Source: an uncultured Polaribacter sp. (GTDB lineage: Bacteria; Bacteroidota; Bacteroidia; Flavobacteriales; Flavobacteriaceae). From it: a stretch of 64,000 nt of DNA. Below are positions 36,986 through 44,251 of the stretch, piece after piece (position 1 is the first letter of the stretch; every line of letters starts with the position of its first letter). The stretch covers positions 22,520-86,519 of the forward strand of contig CANMHT010000013.1 in assembly GCA_947497755.1 (NCBI GenBank), given 5' to 3'. The translations under genes were made by a program, and so were the position numbers. The notes under the pieces were generated by a model that did no database searches, was not told where the DNA came from, and saw only the letters and a program-made list of their open reading frames with translations.

Positions 36986-37086
36986 ATTCCTAAATCGACT
37001 TCTGTTGAGTCTGGCGATGAGTCTTCCATTGGTAAGTCAGGAAAATCATAATCTTCATCTCCTGGGTTTTTAAAATTAGAATTCAT
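36982..37086 (-). CDS. 34-aa acidic ORF, convergent with membrane protein gene
   Basis: A small frame from ATG 37086 encodes a very acidic peptide (start MNSNFKNPGDEDYDFPDLP), ending in codons that overlap the stop of the membrane protein gene by 4 bases. Upstream of it, about 50 bases away, lies repeat A copy 1, which elsewhere always precedes a minus-strand gene. That is the only support that it is expressed. Confidence 0.3.
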   Translation of the reverse strand: MNSNFKNPGDEDYDFPDLPMEDSSPDSTEVDLGI

Positions 37087-37137
37087 AGAGTTTGTTTTAA
37101 AAGTTTATATTTTTTTAGATTTCGAGTGGCAAAAGGT

Positions 37138-37320
37138 TGCTAACTCATTATATCATGAACCTTTTTTCTTTTATCCAGGTTTCATTTCCGGATAACAGTT
37201 TTTTTTGTTTCACTTTATCAATTTTGTTGAAAGATAAGAAAAGTAATCAAAGAAAAGCTAGGGTTAATCTGTAATCTTAAAAAATCTATTGCCTACATGT
37301 GATTCGCTAAACTTTCTTTT
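37138..37320. repeat. intergenic repeat A, copy 1
   Basis: A block of about 180 bp shared with four other spacers in the island. The most constant part is tttatcaatttt...gaaagataagaaaagtaat. It starts with ctaactcattatatc and ends around the tgattcgctaaac sequence. Confidence 0.8.
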
Positions 37321-37400
37321 CTCTTTATCTTTTTTTTGTATATTGTAAGTAAGTTAGAACTCTTACTTAAGAGTTCTATTCTTTTTCATAGCAATTTTTT

Positions 37401-37436
37401 CCCATCTCTTTTTTTATTGAGATGGGTTGTTTTTTA
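37401..37436 (+). terminator. hairpin with T run
   Basis: Stem cccatctc / gagatggg followed by ttgttttttt-type sequence. It would stop + strand transcription coming from the membrane protein gene, and it lies just beyond the 3' end of the minus-strand ATPase gene. Confidence 0.6.
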
Positions 37437-37460
37437 TAAGACGCTGCTTTTAACCCCGTT

Positions 37461-38135
37461 TTACTTTCTCTTATCGACACTTTCTTTGTCAAAAGCAATC
37501 AAATTAAAGAGTTGACGCATTCTAGAACGAACTCTATTACCATATCTTTCCTCTAACTCTTTAGCGTTGAGGTTGGTTGTGCAATGTGTTTTGACCCTAC
37601 GACTGCGCTCAGGGTGACAAAAGAGGTCGTAGCGAGATAACAAGATTTCTCCCATTACATTACAGTCTTTACCAAAGTGTCTGCCGGCTGGTTCTACTCC
37701 TAAATCATCAAAGCAATAAAAACCATCATTTCCGTAATCTTCAATGGTTTTAAAACCAATATGATTGAAACTAAACGCTGCATTGCGACATGGAATGATT
37801 TTATACGAGTTTTTATGAGGCACGATATATCTTAGTAATTTCATTAATGATGTTTTGCCACAGCCTACTGGACCTGTTAGTAAAATGCCTTTTTGTAAAT
37901 CGATATTGAGTTTTTTAGCATAATCTGCATCTTCAATAAAATAAATACAGAGTTTAAAGAGAATTGCCTCATCTTCTTCATAAATTTTAAAGTTCTCTCC
38001 AAACAATAATTTTCCTTTTACCTGGAGGTAAATTAATATTTTTTTGAAATCGTAATGAATGAAACCTCCTTTTAACTCTCCTAAATAGTAGTCGATTCCT
38101 CCTTCAGATATGATGTGTGGCGTGCTGGTTTTCAT
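37461..38135 (-). CDS. DnaC/IstB-like AAA ATPase of island replication module
   Basis: A 224-aa ATPase with Walker A in GILLTGPVGCGKTSLMKLL (about residues 84-102) and Walker B in GFYCFDDLGVEP. Then NLNAKELEERYGNRVRSRMR follows, with the sensor/arginine-finger region of DnaC-type helicase loaders. Such proteins accompany DnaD-like replication proteins in Bacteroidota mobile elements. It overlaps the upstream DnaD-like gene by 4 bases. The segment CHPERSRR is encoded by an inserted palindromic repeat and is not part of the family fold. Confidence 0.75.
   Translation of the reverse strand: MKTSTPHIISEGGIDYYLGELKGGFIHYDFKKILIYLQVKGKLLFGENFKIYEEDEAILFKLCIYFIEDADYAKKLNIDLQKGILLTGPVGCGKTSLMKLLRYIVPHKNSYKIIPCRNAAFSFNHIGFKTIEDYGNDGFYCFDDLGVEPAGRHFGKDCNVMGEILLSRYDLFCHPERSRRVKTHCTTNLNAKELEERYGNRVRSRMRQLFNLIAFDKESVDKRK
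37593..37619. repeat. REP-like palindromic insertion inside ATPase gene
   Basis: gaccctacgactgcgctcag followed by ggtgaca is an imperfect palindrome. Read in the gene sense it is translated as HPERSRRV. A related core, gagcgtagtcgaag, occurs at 41561-41574. This type of sequence is dispersed in many Bacteroidota genomes and often produces this peptide when it lies in genes. Confidence 0.7.
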
Positions 38136-38818
38136 AAAGGTTCATTGTAATTTTTATCTGTACTTGTCTTTAGGTTGTCTTGATTTTGGCTAACTGCTTT
38201 TTGATTTTCCCTCCCCGACTCTGCTTGCGATGATATTTTTATTTCTTCAGCTTTTAACATCCAGTTTTTTGCTGTGGCTTGCCAATTGACAATATTTATT
38301 TTTCCGCCAACTTTCCATCCAATACCTTGGTAATGGTTATAGAATTTTTGCGCTTCATGTTCTGGCCAATTTCCTTTTTTGAAAAAATCAATAACTACTT
38401 TTTCATTTTTGGGTAAGTCAAGTTTACTCCTGTTTTCTATTTGTTTATTATTGTTTATAGAAGATACCACTGCTTGTCTTGTTTTAGGATGGTATGGGTA
38501 CACAGCTTGTTCAGAACTTGTCTCAAAATTGAACATCTTAATTCTACTTCCTTTAAATGGATTATGAGAAGGATAATAGATAATGTATTGCCAATGGCTC
38601 AATTCTTTAATACACTTGTGATAGGTAGATTTTGAACCTATTTTGGAATAACTCATTACCTCATCTCGATTGATATAGAATTCTTCCGGAAATCGATTGT
38701 TATTCCAAATATGAAATAACCCCACATACAAACTTATATGTGTTGGGTTTAATCGATTGTCTTTGGAGAACTGAATGAATACTCCCTTGAGATGTTTTAT
38801 GTAATTGATTTTTTGCAT
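38132..38818 (-). CDS. DnaD-like replication protein
   Basis: A 228-aa protein. The N-terminus (LNPTHISLYVGLFHIWN, then INRDEVMSYSKIGSKSTYHKCIKEL) is a winged helix like those of replication initiators and DnaD-type proteins of Bacteroidota mobile elements. The C-terminal part (FFKKGNWPEHEAQKFYNHY, then GWKVGGKINIVNWQATAKNWM) matches the DnaD/DnaB-C type helicase-loader binding segment. It overlaps the ATPase gene by 4 bases. The pair probably drives replication of the excised island. Confidence 0.75.
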   Translation of the reverse strand: MQKINYIKHLKGVFIQFSKDNRLNPTHISLYVGLFHIWNNNRFPEEFYINRDEVMSYSKIGSKSTYHKCIKELSHWQYIIYYPSHNPFKGSRIKMFNFETSSEQAVYPYHPKTRQAVVSSINNNKQIENRSKLDLPKNEKVVIDFFKKGNWPEHEAQKFYNHYQGIGWKVGGKINIVNWQATAKNWMLKAEEIKISSQAESGRENQKAVSQNQDNLKTSTDKNYNEPL

Positions 38819-38853
38819 AGAAAGAGATTGCTTCGCGATGCTCGCAATGGCAA

Positions 38854-39156
38854 CTAGAATTTGTTATGAACTCTGTTTTCTTCCATTACTTTTTGAATCT
38901 CTTCGTAATCGTAATAAATAACTCCTCCCACTTTGGTGTACGGTAGTGTACCGTTTACTCGTAAGTTTTGTAAGGTACCTGGTGAAATACTTAATAACTC
39001 TCTTACTTCAGGTGATTTTAACCATTTCTTTTGTTTAAAGTTTGCATGACCACCTATTAGTTCTTTAATGCCCTCTAATAATTCGTGTTTGAAGTCTTGT
39101 AAATCTTCTGTGGTAATAATTGTTGCTGCCATAGTAAAACGGTTTTTGATATTCAT
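38854..39156 (-). CDS. excisionase-like helix-turn-helix protein
   Basis: About 100 aa, taken from the ATG at 39156 (MNIKNRFTM). Starts at 39171 or 39132 are also possible. KKWLKSPEVRELLSISPGTL then GTLPYTKVGGVIYYDYEEIQ is the MerR/excisionase-type winged helix of the HTH_17 family. In Bacteroidota islands this protein normally precedes the DnaD-like and ATPase genes, as here, and controls excision or replication. Confidence 0.8.
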   Translation of the reverse strand: MNIKNRFTMAATIITTEDLQDFKHELLEGIKELIGGHANFKQKKWLKSPEVRELLSISPGTLQNLRVNGTLPYTKVGGVIYYDYEEIQKVMEENRVHNKF

Positions 39157-39401
39157 AATTAAATCCCGCATCAAGTGAGGGATAACTTTCGTTTTACAAA
39201 TTTGAAGTAGTTCTATTTGGATTATTCAATAGCTATTCCTTAGGTGGGCATTTTTTATCTTGATCTTTAAAAGCTCAAAACACACTTATAAAAAACCTGT
39301 TTACCAACTTGTTTCAACATGAAAAAACAGCAACATTCTTATCACATTCATCTATCGCTCCTTTTTTTTCTTTTTACCCACCACATACCCAAGTTGGGAT
39401 T

Positions 39402-40235
39402 TTACTCATCTGATTCTTCAATTCTTTTTATTAAAGATTTCTTTAACTGATCTAAAAACTTTGTTTGATTTATTTTTCTAGCTTTTATTTCTATGAATGT
39501 ATGGTAATAATTACCTAACTGAATATTAAAAACTTTCTCAATAAGCAATGCTAATTCTTTAATTTCTATATTACCTTTGTTAATTACAGCAGCAGCATGT
39601 AAAGCATAAATAAGCTCTACTAAGTTTGTTTTACTAGATGACCAAGTGAGTTTCATTTCTTTTAAATATTCAATATCTGTTGTATTATTCTTTAGCTTCA
39701 CTATTTCGTTTTTAAAATATTTGATTAAAGCTTCGTAAGCCCAAAAAGTTGCTACTTTAGCATCATGTGTTGTAGAAAAACCTTCATCAAGAAAAAGAAT
39801 AGATGTATCTACTTGTAATTTAATGTTGGTATATTTTCTAGTAAAATAGTGTTTGTCTAAATGGGTTAAATTTCTTCTACAATAATGATAAAAATCTTGA
39901 TTTTCATTAAAATAGTTTTGAAATTGATCTATACCACTATTGAAAAATTTAATTTGTGATTTAACACTACTTTTGGGGCGTTTTGATTCTATTCTATACA
40001 GCGTTGCATAGTATATTAACTCACAATGAATTGTTGGTTTTATACATTTAAAAAAATAAATCTCTTCTTCTTGGCTAAACCTTTTGGAACTCATTCTTTT
40101 ATGGAGCTCTCTAAGCGCATCTCTTGATATTTTTATACCCTCTTCTATTATCTTTAATGAATCAATGTCTTTTTTAAATGTATTTTCTTTTAATGCATCT
40201 TTTACTTTCCTTACAATCTCTTCGCATTTTTTCAT
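39402..40235 (-). CDS. rteC: RteC family protein
   Basis: A 277-aa protein. The region NENQDFYHYCRRNLTHLDKHYFTR near residue 120 is characteristic of RteC, first described as the tetracycline-responsive activator of excision in Bacteroides conjugative transposons. The C-terminal domain (TWSSSKTNLVELIYALHAAA and onward) is the winged-helix part that binds DNA. It probably controls excision of the island. No RteA/RteB two-component genes are present. Confidence 0.85.
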   Translation of the reverse strand: MKKCEEIVRKVKDALKENTFKKDIDSLKIIEEGIKISRDALRELHKRMSSKRFSQEEEIYFFKCIKPTIHCELIYYATLYRIESKRPKSSVKSQIKFFNSGIDQFQNYFNENQDFYHYCRRNLTHLDKHYFTRKYTNIKLQVDTSILFLDEGFSTTHDAKVATFWAYEALIKYFKNEIVKLKNNTTDIEYLKEMKLTWSSSKTNLVELIYALHAAAVINKGNIEIKELALLIEKVFNIQLGNYYHTFIEIKARKINQTKFLDQLKKSLIKRIEESDE

Positions 40236-40275
40236 TTGGAGGTATCATTATTATTTATTTCATTTTTTTAAACAA

Positions 40276-40318
40276 ATAAAAACCTCTCAAATTCAAAAGA
40301 ATAAGAAAGGTTTTTGTC
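40276..40318. terminator. terminator-like hairpin between rteC and the SRPBCC operon
   Basis: aaaaacctctc ... gaaaggtttttgt is an imperfect stem with a T run, in the spacer upstream of the rteC gene and downstream of the small membrane gene. Confidence 0.45.
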
Positions 40319-40453
40319 TCTATCAAAAATTAACCTTTGTAAAAAAAAGTAATTGATCAAAGAAATATTAAAATATTTAAATTCTTAATCCTTAGGTTGA
40401 GTATGTAAACAATGCAATGTGCAAATACATAACACAAGCCTATTCCGACTTGA

Positions 40454-40657
40454 TTAATTGTAGTTTTTACTTTTAATATTAATCCAAACTTTGATGTAAT
40501 ACAGTAAAAATTGAGTTCCAGAAACAATGAACATTAATTCATAATTATTTCTATTTCCTCTGAATACATTATATACAGCAAGAAACAAAAACATATAAAC
40601 GAAAAACAAATACTTTTTTAGAGTTTTTGGTGTTTTATGTTTAAAAATCTTTGACAT
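40454..40657 (-). CDS. 67-aa two-helix membrane protein
   Basis: Two hydrophobic segments (about residues 17-32 and 42-58) with basic ends. Its ATG begins one base after the stop of the SRPBCC gene, so the two are cotranscribed. No family is recognised. Confidence 0.55.
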   Translation of the reverse strand: MSKIFKHKTPKTLKKYLFFVYMFLFLAVYNVFRGNRNNYELMFIVSGTQFLLYYIKVWINIKSKNYN

Positions 40658-40658
40658 A

Positions 40659-41075
40659 TTATACGTTTTTTGCCATTTCAGATAAACTTTGCATTGCTTT
40701 TGGTAATTCCGCTATAATTTTCTTTCCAATTACTTTTGAAAATAAAAAGGTTGTAATTCCTCTTATTTCTACTCCATGTGTTAACAATAGCTTGCCGTTC
40801 TTTTCGGTCAATTTATGTACGAAGTCCATTTTCGCAAGAAGTAATGACGAACTTGTTGTAAATTCTATTGGAAATGTTGCCGATTTAATGACAAATTTTG
40901 ATTTTGGGCCATTTGTCGGTTTTAGCAGCCCTGTTGTTCCTGTTTCAAATTTTCCATTCAACTTAGCTTGTTGAACTTCAGCATCCCATTTATTCCAATT
41001 TTCTACATCCGACCATAGCTTCCAAATACTTTCTTTTCTCGCATCTATTTCTATAGTTATTTCTTTTTTCCACAT
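40659..41075 (-). CDS. SRPBCC/polyketide cyclase-type protein
   Basis: About 138 aa from ATG 41075. The longer frame would need a TTG start. KEITIEIDARKESIWKLWSDVENWNKWD is the classic first helix-grip segment of the START/SRPBCC superfamily, and the C-terminal long helix (GKKIIAELPKAMQSLSEMA) is present. The cavity probably binds a hydrophobic ligand. It is widespread in Bacteroidota as cargo. The small membrane protein downstream is its likely partner. Confidence 0.75.
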   Translation of the reverse strand: MWKKEITIEIDARKESIWKLWSDVENWNKWDAEVQQAKLNGKFETGTTGLLKPTNGPKSKFVIKSATFPIEFTTSSSLLLAKMDFVHKLTEKNGKLLLTHGVEIRGITTFLFSKVIGKKIIAELPKAMQSLSEMAKNV

Positions 41076-41167
41076 ACTGTTTTTGTTTTTAGTTTGCGGG
41101 GCCAATTCTACAAGCTCAAAAAAAAGAGAAAGAGAGGCCTCTTTTTATAATTTTAACTCTCCAACAA

Positions 41168-41390
41168 ACATATAAGAAGTTTTTACCTCTTTAGATTTAA
41201 GTTTATTTTCAACTGTATACTAACTTATTAGTATATGTATTGTGTTGTTATTCGCAAATGTAACGGATAGGAATGATGAATTGAGCAGTAAATTTGTACG
41301 GTATTACTGATATTTGTATAGATTTCTAAAATAGAACTATTTTAAATCTATTTAACCGCAAATATTGAGTGTGAAGAGGATAGAAATAGG
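41168..41390. repeat. intergenic repeat B, copy 1
   Basis: Shares with 48200-48318 and 50880-51040 a block containing agcagtaaatttgta, ggtattactgatatttgta, an imperfect dyad (gatttctaaaat ... attttaaatc), and gtgaagaggatagaaa. It is non-coding. Confidence 0.75.
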
Positions 41391-41600
41391 CTTATAACTA
41401 ATAATGAAAACTATTCTTTCTTAAAGTTTACTAATTACTCATTTTATTATTTAAATAGAAAGAACAATGTTCTCGTATAACTGTTAGTTACGGGTTTTAA
41501 GTTACTATTTTTCGGTTAGGTTATCACGCTCGCAATCCCGAGTGGGTTCTAGCCTGTGTTGAGCGTAGTCGAAGCATAGTTGAATCCGCAGTAGTTGGGG
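41391..41600. other. non-coding spacer right of repeat B
   Basis: Contains a palindromic core gagcgtagtcgaag (41561-41574) and ends with ggttatacattgttgtgtgc before the 3' end of the next minus-strand gene. A very similar ending (ggttatacattgttgta) stands before the gene end at 51249. No ORF was seen. Confidence 0.55.
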
Positions 41601-42767
41601 TTATACATTGTTGTGTGCAGTATTTATTTGTTTTAACGTATTAATTTCTTCCTCATTAAATTTCTCAATATGTTCAATATAATACTCTTCATCCCATTTT
41701 TTTATACAACTTAAAAATGCTTGGTCATATTTTTTATTAAATTTTTCTGGGTCATTTTCAAATACTTTGAAATCCTCACTACTCCATCCAAGTCTACTTC
41801 TTGTAGATTCTGTATCAGAAAAGTAGAAATGAAACCCACCAATACAATAAATTTTTGCAATTTTTTTTGAGAATGAAAAAAGTGCAAATGCAACCGATTC
41901 ATGAGCGTTTAACAAATGCTTTTGCTTGAATATTTCGTCAATTTTATTTCTATCAACGAAATCATTCTTAACTAAATCCGTTACTGCTGGCGACATCTCT
42001 TCATTTTGGATAAAATAGTCATAATGTTCTTTATAAAAGTCAGTTTCTTTATAAGCGTTTATATGCTTAAGTCCAATGTATTTTTCAAGAAATGAATCAC
42101 TGTAACTATCAGTTATAAGCTGAACTGTTCTTCTATAGATAGAGTCATCATTAAGCAATAGCGGCATTGGATCAATAGCAAGTCTGAAAACTGCCACCGC
42201 TCCAATACTTTTAACTAGAGAGGATTCAAAATCCGTTAACATTTTGGATTCATCAAACTTTTTACCAAAAGGATTTCTTCTATGGATATAAAATTTATCA
42301 AAACCTTGTTTGTGGACATATTTATTTAATTTTCTCTTTGTTTGCTCCACTTCTTCAAAATAAGAAAACATTTTTTCCTTTATGTTGGAAAATTCCTTTT
42401 TTCTATTTTGAAGTTGGTTTAGCATTTGTCCTTGTTGAGGAAATCTTTCTTCATTTCTCCATTTCTTTAGTTCTTTCTTTCGATTCTCTTCATCATCATC
42501 TACGAAATATACTATAGTTGTAGATATTTCTAAAGACTGTCTTAACGAATAAAAGGCACAATCAAAATAACCTTTTTCATATAGTGTTATTGCATTGATA
42601 ATAAGTTGAGAGGCTTCTCTAAAAAAATCATTTGAAAACATAACATCAAGTCTTCCTGTGAAGCTATATTCAATATTCATTAAGTCAAGGTAATATTGTT
42701 CTTTATCTGGTAGTTCGTTTGGAATGATGTTCCCATTTTCTTTATGCCCTATAAAATCAAAACTCAT
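41601..42767 (-). CDS. hypothetical protein with HEPN-like N-terminal half
   Basis: A 388-aa soluble, helical protein. The segment YEKGYFDCAFYSLRQSLEIST followed by a charged linker and KLNKYVHKQGFD resembles HEPN or AbiV-like helical bundles, but without a strict RxxxxH motif. I do not recognise the whole protein. It stands alone between repeat-containing spacers, like the other cargo genes here, so it may be a single-gene defence or toxin candidate. Confidence 0.5.
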   Translation of the reverse strand: MSFDFIGHKENGNIIPNELPDKEQYYLDLMNIEYSFTGRLDVMFSNDFFREASQLIINAITLYEKGYFDCAFYSLRQSLEISTTIVYFVDDDEENRKKELKKWRNEERFPQQGQMLNQLQNRKKEFSNIKEKMFSYFEEVEQTKRKLNKYVHKQGFDKFYIHRRNPFGKKFDESKMLTDFESSLVKSIGAVAVFRLAIDPMPLLLNDDSIYRRTVQLITDSYSDSFLEKYIGLKHINAYKETDFYKEHYDYFIQNEEMSPAVTDLVKNDFVDRNKIDEIFKQKHLLNAHESVAFALFSFSKKIAKIYCIGGFHFYFSDTESTRSRLGWSSEDFKVFENDPEKFNKKYDQAFLSCIKKWDEEYYIEHIEKFNEEEINTLKQINTAHNNV

Positions 42768-42835
42768 TCTTTCTTCATTTTTTCGGTATTACACACAACG
42801 TTTTTGTGTAAGATTTTTTGCGTTGATTAAGGGGC

Positions 42836-42906
42836 CAATTTAGTAAATACAAACCGAATAGAAAATCCACGAGGATTTTAGTAAGTAGGCTAATACTAGC
42901 AATTAA
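42836..42906. repeat. intergenic repeat C, copy 2
   Basis: Matches 34742-34812: agtaaatacaaaccgaatag, then a gaaaatcc..ggatttt hairpin, then agtaggctaatactagcaat. It lies between two minus-strand cargo genes. Confidence 0.6.
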
Positions 42907-42928
42907 TTATACACATCTTAAGTTTTTT

Positions 42929-44020
42929 TTAAAATAATGTTATTAATCTTAATTTCTTTTGTTTTGGAATATATTCAAATCCGATAGTTATTTTAATAAT
43001 TTCATCAAGTGTATTTAATAACTCTATTATTATATCGAACTTAAAAACATTATGCGATTTTAAATCAGTCATATTATAGATGTAATTACTCATAATTTTA
43101 TTTTTAATTAAGTTAACCAAATCTTTTTTTGAATACGAAATTAGATTAGCCTTTTTCAGCTTTCCTGTTTTCACCTTTTTTAAATATTCAAATTTATTGT
43201 CTTCAATTTCGACATTCTCGATTTCTGAGATTAATGGACTAATAGAGTTTAGTGAGAAGTTAAAATCAGATTCAAACCCATTATGTACTGAACGTTCAAT
43301 TTTATAAGAAAGAAAAATCCTAAAATATAATTCTTGTAAACTTTTAATTTTGTAATTCGATTCTTCAAATTCATAGCTGGAATTATTAACGTTTTCAGAG
43401 TTGTCTCTGTCATCTTCGTGTCCCATTATAATATTATCTTTGAGTTTGATAAAACTATTTACCAACATCGTTGATAAAATTGATTTTATAGGTGATTGAT
43501 TTGTTAAATCAAAATATCCAACAAAAGGTTCAAAATCATTGAGATTGTCAATTAAATCTGAAAACATTTCATTCGATAGATTATTAATATAAACTATATA
43601 GAATTGAGTTGAATGTTTATATTCAATGTCTTTTAATTGTAAAATTTCATTAAAGAAATTATAGCGTAAAAGTTCCTGAAGTTCATTTTTTCCCATAAAA
43701 TCTCCACCAAGTACACTATGAGAACTTTTCTTATTCAAAAGTGGGATTATTTCTTTATAAACTTCATTTCCATAACAATTACTTTTTGTTTTTGAAGTGT
43801 CAAAAATTAAACCAATTTCTTTTCTGTCATTTTTTGGAATTAGACAATTTTTTAGTTCTAAATAATCGATGTTTTTTGAACTCAAGACAACAACTAAATC
43901 GTCAAACATTTTATTAATTTCCGAATGCATAATTTCATCATTCAGTTTAAAATAATCTTTCGCAAACTCTAGAAATATATGCTCTCTAGCATTTAATGTG
44001 AAAATAGTCTTATCGTTCAT
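42929..44020 (-). CDS. hypothetical protein
   Basis: A 363-aa soluble protein with no motif I recognise. It is acidic in the middle (GHEDDRDNSENVNN) and has alternating strands and helices elsewhere; for example, the first 60 residues are helical and IGFEYIPKQKKLRLITLF forms a strand pair at the C-terminus. It is flanked by repeat C on its 3' side and repeat A copy 2 on its 5' side. Confidence 0.5.
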   Translation of the reverse strand: MNDKTIFTLNAREHIFLEFAKDYFKLNDEIMHSEINKMFDDLVVVLSSKNIDYLELKNCLIPKNDRKEIGLIFDTSKTKSNCYGNEVYKEIIPLLNKKSSHSVLGGDFMGKNELQELLRYNFFNEILQLKDIEYKHSTQFYIVYINNLSNEMFSDLIDNLNDFEPFVGYFDLTNQSPIKSILSTMLVNSFIKLKDNIIMGHEDDRDNSENVNNSSYEFEESNYKIKSLQELYFRIFLSYKIERSVHNGFESDFNFSLNSISPLISEIENVEIEDNKFEYLKKVKTGKLKKANLISYSKKDLVNLIKNKIMSNYIYNMTDLKSHNVFKFDIIIELLNTLDEIIKITIGFEYIPKQKKLRLITLF

Positions 44021-44030
44021 CTTAAATTAC

Positions 44031-44205
44031 ACACAACTTGTTATATCGTGAATCCTATTCCTTTTATCCAGATTATATTTCCGTATAACAAGAACTTTTG
44101 TTCCACTTTATCAATTTTATTGAAAGATAAGAAAAGTAATCAAAGAAAAGTTAGGGTTAATCCGTAATCTTAAAACATCTGTTTTCTACATGTGCTTTAC
44201 TCCTA
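44031..44205. repeat. intergenic repeat A, copy 2
   Basis: Begins acacaacttgttatatcgtg immediately upstream of the gene starting at 44020, and continues through the shared aaagataagaaaagtaatca block to the tacatgtgctttact end. Confidence 0.8.
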
Positions 44206-44251
44206 TTTTTTATATACTGAAGTTGATAGCCGTTGTTGATATTCCATAATA

